This document shows, in pieces, positions 25,735 to 34,532 of a stretch of DNA of 64,000 nucleotides. Below the pieces are notes generated by a model. The model had not been told where the DNA came from. It saw nothing but the letters and a program-made list of their open reading frames with translations, and made no database searches. The position numbers and the translations under genes are program-made. Origin of the DNA: Micavibrio aeruginosavorus (lineage in GTDB: Bacteria > Pseudomonadota > Alphaproteobacteria > Micavibrionales > Micavibrionaceae); the NCBI GenBank assembly GCA_016432265.1, contig CP066681.1, positions 584,342 to 648,341 of the forward strand, read 5' to 3'. The number at the start of each line of letters is the position of its first letter. The stretch's first letter is position 1.

Positions 25735-26241
25735 ATGAGTGACGACAGCGATATCCTCCGTTATGACAGAATGGTCGAACAGGCCTTGCGCGGCGTTGTG
25801 CGCCAGGCGATCAAGGAGGTGATCGACGGCAAAAATAAACTGCCCGGCAATCACAATTTCTACATCACATTCATGACTGACTATCCGGGCGTCGAAATTC
25901 CGGATTACCTGCGCGATCGTTACCCCGGCGAGATGACCATCGTTCTGCAATATCAGTTCTATGACTTGTTCGTTGACGCCGAGAAAATGGGCGTGACCCT
26001 CTCGTTCAATAACGTGCTCGAACGCCTGACGATTCCGCTTGGTGCCATCACCATTTTTGCCGATCCTTCCGTCAATTTCGCGTTGCAATTCCAGCCTTTG
26101 GGCGACGAGGGCCCTGATTTCGATCCTGATGACGATCCTTCCGAGGACGAAGAGGATCAGGACGAGAAGAAGGGCGCCGCCAAGAAGACTGGCAGTAAGT
26201 CCGGTGAAGTGGTTTCGCTCGATCAGTTCCGGAAAAAATAA
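25735..26241 (+). CDS. sspB: SspB-family ClpXP adaptor (alphaproteobacterial type)
   Basis: SspB binds the ssrA tag and tethers tagged proteins to ClpX for degradation. The 168-residue protein has the substrate-binding fold (about 1-115; NFYITFMTDYPGVEIPDYLR, MTIVLQYQFYDLFV), an acidic linker (about 125-145), and a C-terminal ClpX-binding tail, VVSLDQFRKK. The tmRNA lies 3 kb upstream, whose tag has the AANDN core this SspB type recognises. The stop codon shares its last base with the start of the following hydrolase gene. Confidence 0.92.
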   Translation: MSDDSDILRYDRMVEQALRGVVRQAIKEVIDGKNKLPGNHNFYITFMTDYPGVEIPDYLRDRYPGEMTIVLQYQFYDLFVDAEKMGVTLSFNNVLERLTIPLGAITIFADPSVNFALQFQPLGDEGPDFDPDDDPSEDEEDQDEKKGAAKKTGSKSGEVVSLDQFRKK

Positions 26242-27182
26242 TGTACCGCGCCGATATTGCCGTTGACCATGAGCCGCACAAGGTTCTGATGGCGCGTGGT
26301 GAATTTATTGATGAGTCCCGTCACCAACGCCACGTTCCCTACAAAATTTACTATCCGGCGGCTGTAAGGCTGGGGCCGCTGCCTTTGGTGATATGGTCGC
26401 ACGGTTTGGGCGGCAGCCGTGACGGGGCCGGCTTTATCTCGCGCTTCCTGACCAGCCACGGCTACGTTGTGATCCATGTCCAGCATCCGGGAACCGATAG
26501 CGGTCTGTGGGAAGGCAAGCCCGGCCATCCGTGGGACGTGATCCGCGAATCCAAATATACTGCCGAAGATGTCTTGAACCGTTACCGGGATATCCCGTTC
26601 GTTCTCGACCAACTGCCTGATTACATAGAAAACAATCCTGATATCGGCCAGCACATGGATATCGCAAGGCTGGGCATGTCCGGACACTCGTTTGGCGCGA
26701 ATACAACGCAAGTGATGGCAGGGCAGAGATTTGGCAAATCTGGTGCGCTGCAATCTTTAAAAGAACCGCGCTTCCGCGCCGGCATTCTTTATAGTCCTGT
26801 ACCGAGCTTTAATACGGAAAGCGCCCGCGAAGAGATTTATGGTGGCATCAGCCTGCCGCTCTTTCACATGACGGGAACCGATGACACCAGCCCGATTGAG
26901 GGTTTCGGTTATGAACGACGTCTTGAAGTGTTTGGGCACAGCAGCGGCCCTGAACAATTATTGATGATCCTGACCGGCGGCGATCATATGGTTTACAATG
27001 GCAGCCGCGGCCAGTTGGGTGAAAATCAGAAACGCCATACTCACGAGAATATCATCAAAGTTGCGGCTCTGGCTTATTGGGACACCTGGCTGAAGGATGA
27101 CACAGCCGCACGGCATTGGCTGATGGAGGGCGGCTTTGCCGCATGGCTGGATGGTGAAGGTTCGTTCACTCTCAAGGTGTGA
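26241..27182 (+). CDS. Alpha/beta hydrolase
   Basis: A 313-residue alpha/beta hydrolase. The nucleophile elbow is GMSGHSFGANT (Ser at about residue 153), the oxyanion segment is VIWSHGLGGSRDG, and a late GGDHMV supplies the catalytic His. It resembles the chlorophyllase/PAF-acetylhydrolase-like group; the substrate cannot be predicted. No signal peptide is seen, so it is probably cytoplasmic. It overlaps the sspB stop by one base and the convergent peroxidase gene by 11 bases. Confidence 0.82.
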   Translation: MYRADIAVDHEPHKVLMARGEFIDESRHQRHVPYKIYYPAAVRLGPLPLVIWSHGLGGSRDGAGFISRFLTSHGYVVIHVQHPGTDSGLWEGKPGHPWDVIRESKYTAEDVLNRYRDIPFVLDQLPDYIENNPDIGQHMDIARLGMSGHSFGANTTQVMAGQRFGKSGALQSLKEPRFRAGILYSPVPSFNTESAREEIYGGISLPLFHMTGTDDTSPIEGFGYERRLEVFGHSSGPEQLLMILTGGDHMVYNGSRGQLGENQKRHTHENIIKVAALAYWDTWLKDDTAARHWLMEGGFAAWLDGEGSFTLKV

Positions 27183-27765
27183 TTTTCGCCAGTTCCGCTT
27201 CAATAGCCTTGATCAGGTCTTCCGAGCCGGGCTTGGTCGTTGAGGCGAACGACCCTGCCAGTTCCCCGTCCGGCCCCACCAGGTATTTATGAAAGTTCCA
27301 GCGTGGTTTTGCGCTCAGCAATCCGCCTGTCTTTTGCTTTGCCGCCCATTGATAGAAGGGGTGTGCACCCTTGCCCGTAACGGTGGTTTTTTCGGTCATG
27401 GGGAAAGTGATGGCGTAATTCATCGCACAGAACCGCTTGATTTCCTGGTTGCTGCCGGGCTCTTGGCCGCCGAAATCATTGGCCGGTACGCCGATGATGA
27501 CCAGCCCTTTGTCTTTATAGGCTTCGTAGATTGTTTGCAGGCCTTCATATTGAGGGGTAAAGCCGCAGCGCGAGGCGGTGTTGACCACCAGCAAGACCTT
27601 GTTGTTGAAGCGGGAAAGCGGTAAGGGTTCGCCGTTGATCGTCGTGAACGAGAAATCATAAGCGTTTTGGGGTGCGGCGGGTTGCGCCCGGGCGGTGGGA
27701 ACGGCCAGACCGCACAGGGTCAGGAATCCGGCAACGACGGCCATGGTCAGGGTGGTTCCGGGCAT
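27172..27765 (-). CDS. Glutathione peroxidase-family protein, exported
   Basis: A thiol peroxidase that reduces hydroperoxides with glutathione or thioredoxin. The catalytic Cys is in NTASRCGFTPQYEGLQ, with the partner residues GVPANDFGGQEPGSNQE and WNFHKYLVGPDG of the Gln/Trp/Asn active site. The ATG at 27765 has an AGGAG ribosome site 6 bases away and opens a signal peptide ending near ARAQ, so the 197-residue protein is likely periplasmic, which is less usual for this family. Confidence 0.92.
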   Translation of the reverse strand: MPGTTLTMAVVAGFLTLCGLAVPTARAQPAAPQNAYDFSFTTINGEPLPLSRFNNKVLLVVNTASRCGFTPQYEGLQTIYEAYKDKGLVIIGVPANDFGGQEPGSNQEIKRFCAMNYAITFPMTEKTTVTGKGAHPFYQWAAKQKTGGLLSAKPRWNFHKYLVGPDGELAGSFASTTKPGSEDLIKAIEAELAKITP

Positions 27766-27848
27766 TTCTTCTCCTTGATCGCTGTCTTTTCTTCTTGCCT
27801 TTACGAAGACAGTATCTATGTGGATGATGGCAAGCAAAAGGCAAGGTC

Positions 27849-28787
27849 ATGCAAAATTTCGCCATAGACATACAAAATCTCGGTAAAACCTATCGCTCGC
27901 GCGGCAAGGGAAGGAAAGCGGAAAATGTCGCCTTGCGCGACGTTACGCTGCAAATCCCGCGCGGGTCGATGTTCGGATTGCTCGGGCCGAACGGCGCCGG
28001 GAAATCCACCATCATCAACATTATGGCGGGTCTGGTGAACAAGACTTCAGGGTCTGTCAGGATATGGGATATCGACATCGATCAGGATTTGCGCAGCGCT
28101 AAAGCAGCCATCGGTGTGGTGCCGCAAGAATTGAATTTCGATCCTTTCTTCACCCCGGCGCAGTTGCTGGATATTCAGGCGGGCATGTATGGTGTGCCCA
28201 AAGCCGAACGCCGCACCATGGATATCCTGAAAATGATGGGGCTGGCGGATAAGGCAGGGGCCTATACGCGCAGCCTTTCCGGCGGGATGCGCCGACGGCT
28301 GATGGTGGCCAAGGCGATGGTGCATAATCCCCCGATTCTGGTGCTGGACGAGCCGACGGCGGGCGTGGATGTCGAGTTGCGCCAGCAATTGTGGGAGAAT
28401 GTGCGTCAACTCAACCGGCAGGGCGTGACAGTGTTATTGACCACGCATTACCTCGAAGAAGCGCAGGAGTTATGCGATACTATCGCGATTATTAATCACG
28501 GCCGGATCATCGCTTGCGAGGAGAAAGAAACTCTTCTGGCCCGGGTCGACGCCAAGGAAATTCACTTTCGTCTTGACCGCCCGGTGGAAGGTATTCCCGC
28601 AGGATTGGCCGGATACCACACGGCGATAAAGGGGCGGCGGACGCTTACTGTGCGCTACCGTCCGGGCGACCAGCAGGTCGGGTCGATCATCGCGGCGGTG
28701 CAGTCTGGCGGTTATGGCATCGTCGACCTGTCTACCGACGAAAACAGCCTTGAAGATGTCTTTTTACAACTGACATCCTCGTCTTGA
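27849..28787 (+). CDS. ABC transporter ATP-binding protein
   Basis: A 312-residue ATPase subunit of an ABC exporter of the DrrA/YadG type. Walker A is LLGPNGAGKSTI, the Q-loop is VVPQELNFDP, the signature is LSGGMRRRLMVAKAM, Walker B is ILVLDEPTAGVD, and the H-loop is TTHYLEEAQ. The C-terminal 80 residues are an extra domain found in this subgroup. No permease gene follows: the next sequence is a broken acyltransferase on the other strand, so the membrane partner must be elsewhere or lost. Confidence 0.92.
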   Translation: MQNFAIDIQNLGKTYRSRGKGRKAENVALRDVTLQIPRGSMFGLLGPNGAGKSTIINIMAGLVNKTSGSVRIWDIDIDQDLRSAKAAIGVVPQELNFDPFFTPAQLLDIQAGMYGVPKAERRTMDILKMMGLADKAGAYTRSLSGGMRRRLMVAKAMVHNPPILVLDEPTAGVDVELRQQLWENVRQLNRQGVTVLLTTHYLEEAQELCDTIAIINHGRIIACEEKETLLARVDAKEIHFRLDRPVEGIPAGLAGYHTAIKGRRTLTVRYRPGDQQVGSIIAAVQSGGYGIVDLSTDENSLEDVFLQLTSSS

Positions 28788-29340
28788 AATCCGGGATTCG
28801 GAAAAAAACTCTCTGAGAGGTCGTTCGAAGAACCTGTTTAACAAGGCCGCGCATGCAAATGTTGCCGGAAACATGCTCAACCACGTGAGCATGAATAAAT
28901 CTGCGGGCATGTGATTGTCGTACTTGATGACAGCGATAAAAACATAAACAAAATCCATGATGACGAAATGAATCATATAAATGGCGTAAGAAATTTCTCC
29001 CAGATACGAAAATGGCTTGCGGTGGAAGAGTGTATTATTGTAGTGCCGCGCCGTATCGGCGGCAAAAAAGATAATCGCAGCGAAATTCAGCACAATCCAT
29101 ATATCGTCCGTTTGTCTGGATTGTAAGATAAAATATAGGATCAGATACAAACCCGCTCAGGATAAAGAAAAAATCAACACCCAGATAACCTCTTAGCACC
29201 CAAGGCCAGTCTTTTATGCTGCCATCAGGCAACATAGTTGAAAAATGGAAGATCATGACCCAAGAAGCAGCCCAAAAGCGTACAGCGGTCAGGGGCAGAA
29301 TTTGCCCGGGAAAGGGGTATTTGTCGGCTGGCTGCGTCAT
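28764..29340 (-). pseudogene. Acyltransferase-3 family pseudogene (internal deletion and frameshift)
   Basis: Two fragments of one membrane acyltransferase in different frames. The N-terminal piece (29340 to about 29145) has PLTAVRFWAASWVMIFHFS and GYLGVDFFFILSGFV, the usual start with the catalytic His. The C-terminal piece (about 29150 to 28764) has HRKPFSYLGEISYAIYMIHF and FERPLREFF, the usual end. The central part, some 150 residues, is missing, and the reading frame shifts at the joint. The gene cannot make a working enzyme. It lies next to tRNA-Arg. Confidence 0.85.
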
Positions 29341-29476
29341 CAGTGTTTTTTGGCGAAAAGCTTGAAGAAACGGGCCTCATTATAGGCCATGATAGCATAT
29401 GAGGTTCTGTTTTTTTAGAAAACCTATTGAATTATTGAAGGTTTCAGGGCTAAGTAAGCGGTGTCTGACGTATCAG

Positions 29477-29553
29477 GCGCCCGTAGCTCAGCTGGATAGA
29501 GCGTTGCCCTCCGGAGGCAAAGGTCGTGAGTTCGAATCTCGCCGGGCGCGCCA
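29477..29553 (+). tRNA. tRNA-Arg (anticodon CCG)
   Basis: A complete 77-base cloverleaf: acceptor stem GCGCCCG/CGGGCGC, D-arm TAGCTCAGCTGGATAGAGC, anticodon stem TTGCC/GGCAA with loop CTCCGGA, T-arm with GTTCGAATC, discriminator G and encoded CCA. The anticodon CCG reads the Arg codon CGG. Confidence 0.98.
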
Positions 29554-29588
29554 TTGCTTCCTGCTGAGGTCAGTATAGGGCAATCTGT

Positions 29589-29936
29589 TTACAGGATATC
29601 CCAGTCCGGTGTGGTTTGAGGTGCAATCAGGGTGCGCGGACGGTTGTCGAGTTGCCGGGCATCGCTGCGCGGCGTGTTGATATCCGCCTTGGTAGCGCTC
29701 AACAGCGCCTTCTGGTAAGCCTCGGCGCTATACCTGCGTCCACCGACTTCAACCATGTCCCAATCGCGCCCGGGCTTGAAATCTCCGCCTTGAATATCCA
29801 GTCCATTTTTGGCTGATAACGCCTTAATGGCCGCTTCTATGGTGGCCACGGGCAAGCTATTGTTTCCGGGGGGCGTCTTTACATCCCTGATGCTATGCAG
29901 TTGAATCGCGTCTTTATAAAAATTGACCTGAGTCAT
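29589..29936 (-). CDS. Hypothetical protein
   Basis: A 115-residue soluble protein, not recognised. It has a polar, charged composition with VEVGGRRYSAEAYQKALLSA near the centre-right and a C-terminus rich in Thr, Pro and Trp. No signal peptide or membrane segment. It sits just downstream of tRNA-Arg on the opposite strand and has no operon partner. Confidence 0.6.
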   Translation of the reverse strand: MTQVNFYKDAIQLHSIRDVKTPPGNNSLPVATIEAAIKALSAKNGLDIQGGDFKPGRDWDMVEVGGRRYSAEAYQKALLSATKADINTPRSDARQLDNRPRTLIAPQTTPDWDIL

Positions 29937-30126
29937 TTATGGGGTACCTCTGTAAAATCAGGTATATGATATGACAAAAATGTTAATATCTTTTTAACTG
30001 CCACTATACCGATTTTCGGGTTCTGTGTCTTTTGGAGCGATTGTCTTCGTGGTATAGTTGTTTTTAATATAGGCGAAGAAAGCCGGAATTTATCCGGCGA
30101 TAAAAAGCTAAAAGACAGAACAGGGA

Positions 30127-30528
30127 ATGGCATTGCAAAAGAACTGCTCCAAGCAGTCGGCGCATCGCCAGCAGAACATGAAACCGGATCAAAAGGCCAG
30201 GGACGGGGCGGATGCGCTCCAGCAAGAGCTTCTGCGCATGGTTGCGCGCCGCCGTGAGACGGCGACCGAACCGCAGCGCTATGGCGCCAGTTTCTTCTTC
30301 GAAGTGCGCAGCGGCTGGGAAGTCAGGGCGCTGGCCGACGATCCAAGCGTGCGTCAGGCATTCACCCCGACGGGTCTTGAGGATGCTTTTCATGATAAAA
30401 GCGTCCGCACGATCCTGATCCCTTGCGATGCCAGCATCAGCCGGACGATCGCTATGCGCATATGTACCCGTCATGGCGAGGGAAAAACGGTTTTCTTCGA
30501 AATCGAGCAGGAGGATTATCAACCTTGA
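30127..30528 (+). CDS. Hypothetical protein
   Basis: A 133-residue soluble protein, not recognised. The N-terminal 50 residues are basic and Gln-rich and probably helical (ALQQELLRMVARRRE); the rest looks like a small alpha/beta fold (ASFFFEVRSGWEVRALADD, RTILIPCDASISRTIAMRI). The last 10 bases overlap the convergent ABC1 kinase gene. Confidence 0.6.
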   Translation: MALQKNCSKQSAHRQQNMKPDQKARDGADALQQELLRMVARRRETATEPQRYGASFFFEVRSGWEVRALADDPSVRQAFTPTGLEDAFHDKSVRTILIPCDASISRTIAMRICTRHGEGKTVFFEIEQEDYQP

Positions 30529-31922
30529 TCGGGAGCCTCGCTGCTGATATCAAAAGATTTCAGGATTTTCTTTTGCCGTTTGGCTAGAGCGTCAGTTTCG
30601 AAATCGGCAATCAATTCCTGAAACAGCTTGTACCAGTTGATTTCGGCTTTCAGATGGAGGAACACCGAACCCAATCCCAGCGCTGCCCGATCCATGAAAA
30701 CGAATTCGCGGGGTACGGTGACGCCGCCGACTTCTTTGAGTTTCTGGTGTACAAAGTGTGCGGTTTCGCGGCCATACATGCCACCGCTCACTTCACCGAT
30801 CGTGCGCACTTTATCGTCCAGTACGGGCGCGTAAAGGAAACGCGCCCAGATTGTCAGGGTTTCAATCTGCTCCTTGTTCAGCCCGCGGAAGCCCCATGTT
30901 TCAAAGGCATGCACGGCGCGGGCTTTGTCTTCTTCCAGCAAGGCGTGATAAAGGTCGATCACGCCGCCGACAAAGCGCGCCGGAAAGACGCGGATGCAGC
31001 CGAAATCGAGCAGGTTGATGCTCTGATCCTTGCGAACGGTGTAATTGCCCAGATGCGGGTCGCCGTGGATGATGCCGTAGAAATAGAACGGCACATACCA
31101 GGCGCGGAAAAGGTTAAGCGCTATCTTGTTGCGAATCTCTTGCGGCGCTTCCTTGAAGGCGAGTATTCTCTCGCCATCGAGCCATGTGCTGGTCAAAAGG
31201 CGTCCGGTCGACAAGTCCTCGATCACTTCAGGGACATGCACGCCTTTTTCATGTCTGAGCATGTCGGCATAAAGGGCGCAATGACGGGCTTCGCGCTTGT
31301 AATCCAGCTCTTCATACAGGCGCGCCGCTAGTTCCTGATGGATGTATTTGGTTGAGATCGCGGAATCGTATTTCTCGTAGAGCGAGAAAATAATCTTCAG
31401 TTGGCGCAGATCGGCGTCGATTGCCGACTGCATGTCGGGATATTGCAGTTTACAGGCGACGTGAACCCCTGCGGGAGTGATGGCGCGATGCACCTGCCCG
31501 AGGCTTGCGGCGGCGGCGGCTTCTCGTTCGAAGGATTTAAATCGCGATTCCCAGTTCGGCCCCAGTTCGGCTTTCATGCGCCTTCTGACGAAAGACCACC
31601 CCATGGGCGGGGCGTTTGATTGTAACTGTTGCAGGGCTTCGGCATATTCCGGGGGCAGAGCCTCGGGGATGGTCGCCAGTATCTGCCCGACTTTCATCAG
31701 CGGGCCTTTAAGATGCCCCAGTGACTGCAGCAATTCTTGTGCGTGTTCCTGACGCTCTATTTTAAGGCCGAGATAGCGCTCCCCGGCTACCCGTGCCGCC
31801 AATCCGGCCATAGTTGCGGATACTTTGCCATAACGGGCGACACGGCTGGTCAGGGCGCTGCCTTCTGATTCTGCCGCCGGGCGTGAAGAGTCGCCGCTTT
31901 GCCTTTTTCTACCCGTTGCCAT
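30519..31922 (-). CDS. ABC1/COQ8-family atypical kinase (UbiB-like)
   Basis: A 467-residue member of the ABC1/ADCK family, ATPases needed for ubiquinone synthesis. The N-terminal KxGQ signature is seen as KVGQILAT, followed by SLGQVHRA, the alanine-rich nucleotide loop (AAAASLGQ), CKLQYPDM with the ATP-binding Lys, and a catalytic HGDPHLGNYTV with LLDFGCIR as the metal-binding DFG. No C-terminal membrane helix pair like that of UbiB is evident, so it is closer to the COQ8/ADCK type. It is divergent from coq9. Confidence 0.9.
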   Translation of the reverse strand: MATGRKRQSGDSSRPAAESEGSALTSRVARYGKVSATMAGLAARVAGERYLGLKIERQEHAQELLQSLGHLKGPLMKVGQILATIPEALPPEYAEALQQLQSNAPPMGWSFVRRRMKAELGPNWESRFKSFEREAAAAASLGQVHRAITPAGVHVACKLQYPDMQSAIDADLRQLKIIFSLYEKYDSAISTKYIHQELAARLYEELDYKREARHCALYADMLRHEKGVHVPEVIEDLSTGRLLTSTWLDGERILAFKEAPQEIRNKIALNLFRAWYVPFYFYGIIHGDPHLGNYTVRKDQSINLLDFGCIRVFPARFVGGVIDLYHALLEEDKARAVHAFETWGFRGLNKEQIETLTIWARFLYAPVLDDKVRTIGEVSGGMYGRETAHFVHQKLKEVGGVTVPREFVFMDRAALGLGSVFLHLKAEINWYKLFQELIADFETDALAKRQKKILKSFDISSEAPDQG

Positions 31923-31991
31923 TCGTGGCCCCTTGAAAAGTCATAATCATGTCTGCAATATCAATAAAGTTTCGTTCGTGCAAAGGATAAC

Positions 31992-32642
31992 ATGCGTACT
32001 CGCCCCGCCAATGATTTTTCTGCCCGGAATTCTACGCAGGATATCCGTGACCGGATTCTGGAGGCCGCATTACCGAACGTTCCGTTCGACGGCTGGACGT
32101 GGAAGCTCATAGAACAGGCGGCTGTCAACGCCGGATACGGGGATTCGATGGCGCGTTCGGTCTTTCCGGGAGGTCTTTCCGATGCTCTGGATCATTTCTC
32201 TTCGATGGCCGATAAGCGCATGCTGGAACGGCTGGAGAACATAGACCCGGAAACGTTGCGCGTTCGCGACCGTATCCATACGGCCGTAATGGCGCGTCTG
32301 CGTGTCTTGTATCCCTGGCGCGATGCTGTGCGTCAGGCGACTTCTTATTGGGCCATGCCTTCCCGCACGGGGCGTGGCATCCGCATCATGTGGCGCACAG
32401 CGGATGCGATCTGGAACTGGGCCGGCGATACGGCGACCGATTACAACCGCTATACGAAACGAACTTTGCTTTGTGGCGTATTGGTGTCGACCATTCTGGC
32501 ATGGCTGGAAGATGATAGCCACGGCATGAGCGAGACTGAAGCATTTCTTGATCGACGGATCAATACGGTGCTGACACTGGGTAAAGCGTTGGGTAAGATG
32601 AAATCCTTTACACAACCGGGAAAGACAAGGCGCACATCATGA
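31992..32642 (+). CDS. COQ9-family protein
   Basis: COQ9 is a lipid-binding protein with a TetR-like fold that presents ubiquinone intermediates to modifying enzymes. The 216-residue protein has the N-terminal helical part, with GWTWKLIEQAAVNAGY, and the COQ9 core with YPWRDAVRQATSYWAMPS and the helix WRTADAIWNWAGDTATDYN, which contains the lipid-pocket residues. The divergent ABC1 kinase strengthens the ubiquinone assignment. It overlaps the next gene by 4 bases. Confidence 0.92.
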   Translation: MRTRPANDFSARNSTQDIRDRILEAALPNVPFDGWTWKLIEQAAVNAGYGDSMARSVFPGGLSDALDHFSSMADKRMLERLENIDPETLRVRDRIHTAVMARLRVLYPWRDAVRQATSYWAMPSRTGRGIRIMWRTADAIWNWAGDTATDYNRYTKRTLLCGVLVSTILAWLEDDSHGMSETEAFLDRRINTVLTLGKALGKMKSFTQPGKTRRTS

Positions 32643-33364
32643 GTTACATCAATGCCCATACAATGAGAAAGGCGCTTACGGCTCTCATTGCCGGCGGTTG
32701 CATGATTCTTGCCGTCAATCCCGCGCATGCTCAGAAGAAAGGCTTTTTGGAAGACTGGTTCCCTTTTCTGTTCGAAGAGGAGGATACGGGCCCAAAACCT
32801 GAAGATACATTGCAGGCTCCTTTCATGGAAAAGGGAACGGCAGCCTCAGGCTCCTCATCCTTGCCGGGGGTTGCTTATCAGCCGCAGGCGGCTATTGAAA
32901 GCGGGGTGGCGATTGATCAGGCCCATCGGCAGCCAGCCCAGGTTGAACAATGGGTAGCAGGTGTTTTGGTCGATAGTCTTGATTTTGACCCTTTGCGCTA
33001 TGAAGCGCACTTGAAGACGTTGTCGAGAAGCATGACGCCTTATTCACAAGAAGCCTTCAAAGCCTTCATGACCAAGGACAACCTGCTGGCGGCTCTGCAA
33101 TCGAACGATTTGCTAATGCGCGTGTTTACCAGCGAACCAGGGCGGACCTTGAATCAGGGGGCTTTGCAAGGGCGCTATCGCTGGCTGGTGGAAACGCCTG
33201 TGACCATTACCTTCCTGCCGCGCGGCTTGCAGGACTATAAGAATGTAAAGCCGAAAAGCCAGGCTTTGAATATACGAACCCAGATTGGGCGTGTAGAGCA
33301 GGGTGGCGATGACGGCATGATCATTGAAACTCTGGAAATCATTCCTGTGGTTCCGAAACAGTAA
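32639..33364 (+). CDS. Exported DotI/IcmL-like domain protein
   Basis: A 241-residue exported protein with a signal peptide (cleavage near NPAHAQ, about residue 32). The C-terminal half (about 100-235) resembles the periplasmic NTF2-like domain of IcmL/DotI/TraM, a core subunit of type IVB secretion: QVEQWVAGVLVDSLDFDPLRY, MTPYSQEAFKAFM and GALQGRYRWLVETPVTITFL align with its pattern. The anchoring membrane helix of true DotI is replaced by a cleavable signal, and no other secretion gene is nearby. It is coupled to coq9 by ATGA. A second ATG at 32663 is a possible start. Confidence 0.7.
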   Translation: MSYINAHTMRKALTALIAGGCMILAVNPAHAQKKGFLEDWFPFLFEEEDTGPKPEDTLQAPFMEKGTAASGSSSLPGVAYQPQAAIESGVAIDQAHRQPAQVEQWVAGVLVDSLDFDPLRYEAHLKTLSRSMTPYSQEAFKAFMTKDNLLAALQSNDLLMRVFTSEPGRTLNQGALQGRYRWLVETPVTITFLPRGLQDYKNVKPKSQALNIRTQIGRVEQGGDDGMIIETLEIIPVVPKQ

Positions 33365-33371
33365 GCCGGTT

Positions 33372-34229
33372 ATGTCCTTATTGGCGCCCGATGAACCCGC
33401 ACCTTTCGACGTGCTGAGGCCGCAAGGTGACAGCACCGTCGTTTTGACGTGCGAGCACGCCGGAGCTTACGTTCCGCGCGCGTTGAATATGCTAGGGCTT
33501 CTGCCCGATGACTACGGTTGTCACTATGCGGTCGATATCGGCGCGCGCGATGTGACTCTGTATCTGTCGGAATTGTTGAACGCTCCTGCGATTCTGGGCA
33601 ATTATTCCCGGCTGGTCGTGGATTTGAATCGCGATATCGATCACCCCACGACGTTCGCTCCCACGGCTGAGGGAAAGCCGGTGCCTGGTAACCTCGATCT
33701 GAACGAACAGGACAAGGCGGCGCGAATTTCAGAGATATATGACCCGTATCAGCAGGCCCTGGCGGGATTGCTGGATCGGGCGGAGGCTGCGGGTACGGTG
33801 CCGCTGGTGATATCGGTTCACAGTTTCACTCCTGTTTTCTTTAATTTCCACCGCCCGTGGGAAATTGCCTTTATGTACGCGGCCGATGGCCGTCTTTCGC
33901 AATCCCTGATGGCGCGCTTCAGCGCGCGCGGGTATCAAGTAGGCGATAATGAGCCGTATGATCATCGGATACTCAAAGGCGGCGCGATTAACCGTCATGC
34001 CGGGGAGCGGCGTCTCCCTGCGACCTTGGTTGAATTTCGTAACGATATGATTTCCAATGAAAAAGACGCCTTTTTCTGGGCAAAACTTCTTGCGGATGAT
34101 TTGCAGGAAATACTGGCAGAGGGCGCTGTCTGCACGTATTATAAGGGCCTCCAGCTCCCCTATGATCCGGAAAAAGAGCGCACGTATTTTGCGGATCTTG
34201 TTCAACGTGCAAAACGAGGTGAACCATGA
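33372..34229 (+). CDS. N-formylglutamate amidohydrolase-family protein
   Basis: A 285-residue zinc hydrolase of the N-formylglutamate amidohydrolase family, which cleaves N-formylglutamate in histidine breakdown and includes other amidases. CEHAGAYVPRAL and ISVHSFTPVF hold the metal-binding acidic and His residues; SRLVVDLNRDIDHP and VEFRNDMI are also family signatures. The ATG at 33372 follows the previous stop by 7 bases. No hut genes are nearby, so the true substrate is open. Confidence 0.88.
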   Translation: MSLLAPDEPAPFDVLRPQGDSTVVLTCEHAGAYVPRALNMLGLLPDDYGCHYAVDIGARDVTLYLSELLNAPAILGNYSRLVVDLNRDIDHPTTFAPTAEGKPVPGNLDLNEQDKAARISEIYDPYQQALAGLLDRAEAAGTVPLVISVHSFTPVFFNFHRPWEIAFMYAADGRLSQSLMARFSARGYQVGDNEPYDHRILKGGAINRHAGERRLPATLVEFRNDMISNEKDAFFWAKLLADDLQEILAEGAVCTYYKGLQLPYDPEKERTYFADLVQRAKRGEP

Positions 34230-34516
34230 CCGCACAGGCCCGCGTACAAGATTCTGTGGCGAACAGCAACGTTGAATCCGTTGATAAGGCAACGGCATCG
34301 CGTCTGAAAAGCATTATCGAACGGGTTGAGCGTCTGGAAGAAGAGAAAGCCGCACTCGCCGAAGACGTCAAGGAAATCTACGGGGAGGCAAAAGCGACTG
34401 GGTTTGATCCCAAGATCATTCGCAAGATCGTGCGTCTGCGCAAGATCGAACTGGAAAAGCGCCGCGAAGAAGAAATGCTTCTTGAAACTTATAAAGCCGC
34501 AATAGGCATGGAGTGA
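34226..34516 (+). CDS. gapR: GapR nucleoid-associated protein (DUF2312)
   Basis: GapR is a small alphaproteobacterial chromatin protein that grips overtwisted DNA ahead of replication and transcription forks. The 96-residue protein ends in the conserved coiled coil and basic patch: IERVERLEEEKAALAEDVKEI, then GFDPKIIRKIVRLRK. A 20-residue N-terminal extension precedes the domain. The start overlaps the preceding stop by 4 bases, the end of a coq9-icmL-like-amidohydrolase-gapR run. Confidence 0.95.
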   Translation: MTAQARVQDSVANSNVESVDKATASRLKSIIERVERLEEEKAALAEDVKEIYGEAKATGFDPKIIRKIVRLRKIELEKRREEEMLLETYKAAIGME

Positions 34517-34532
34517 CTATAAACGCGGCGCT

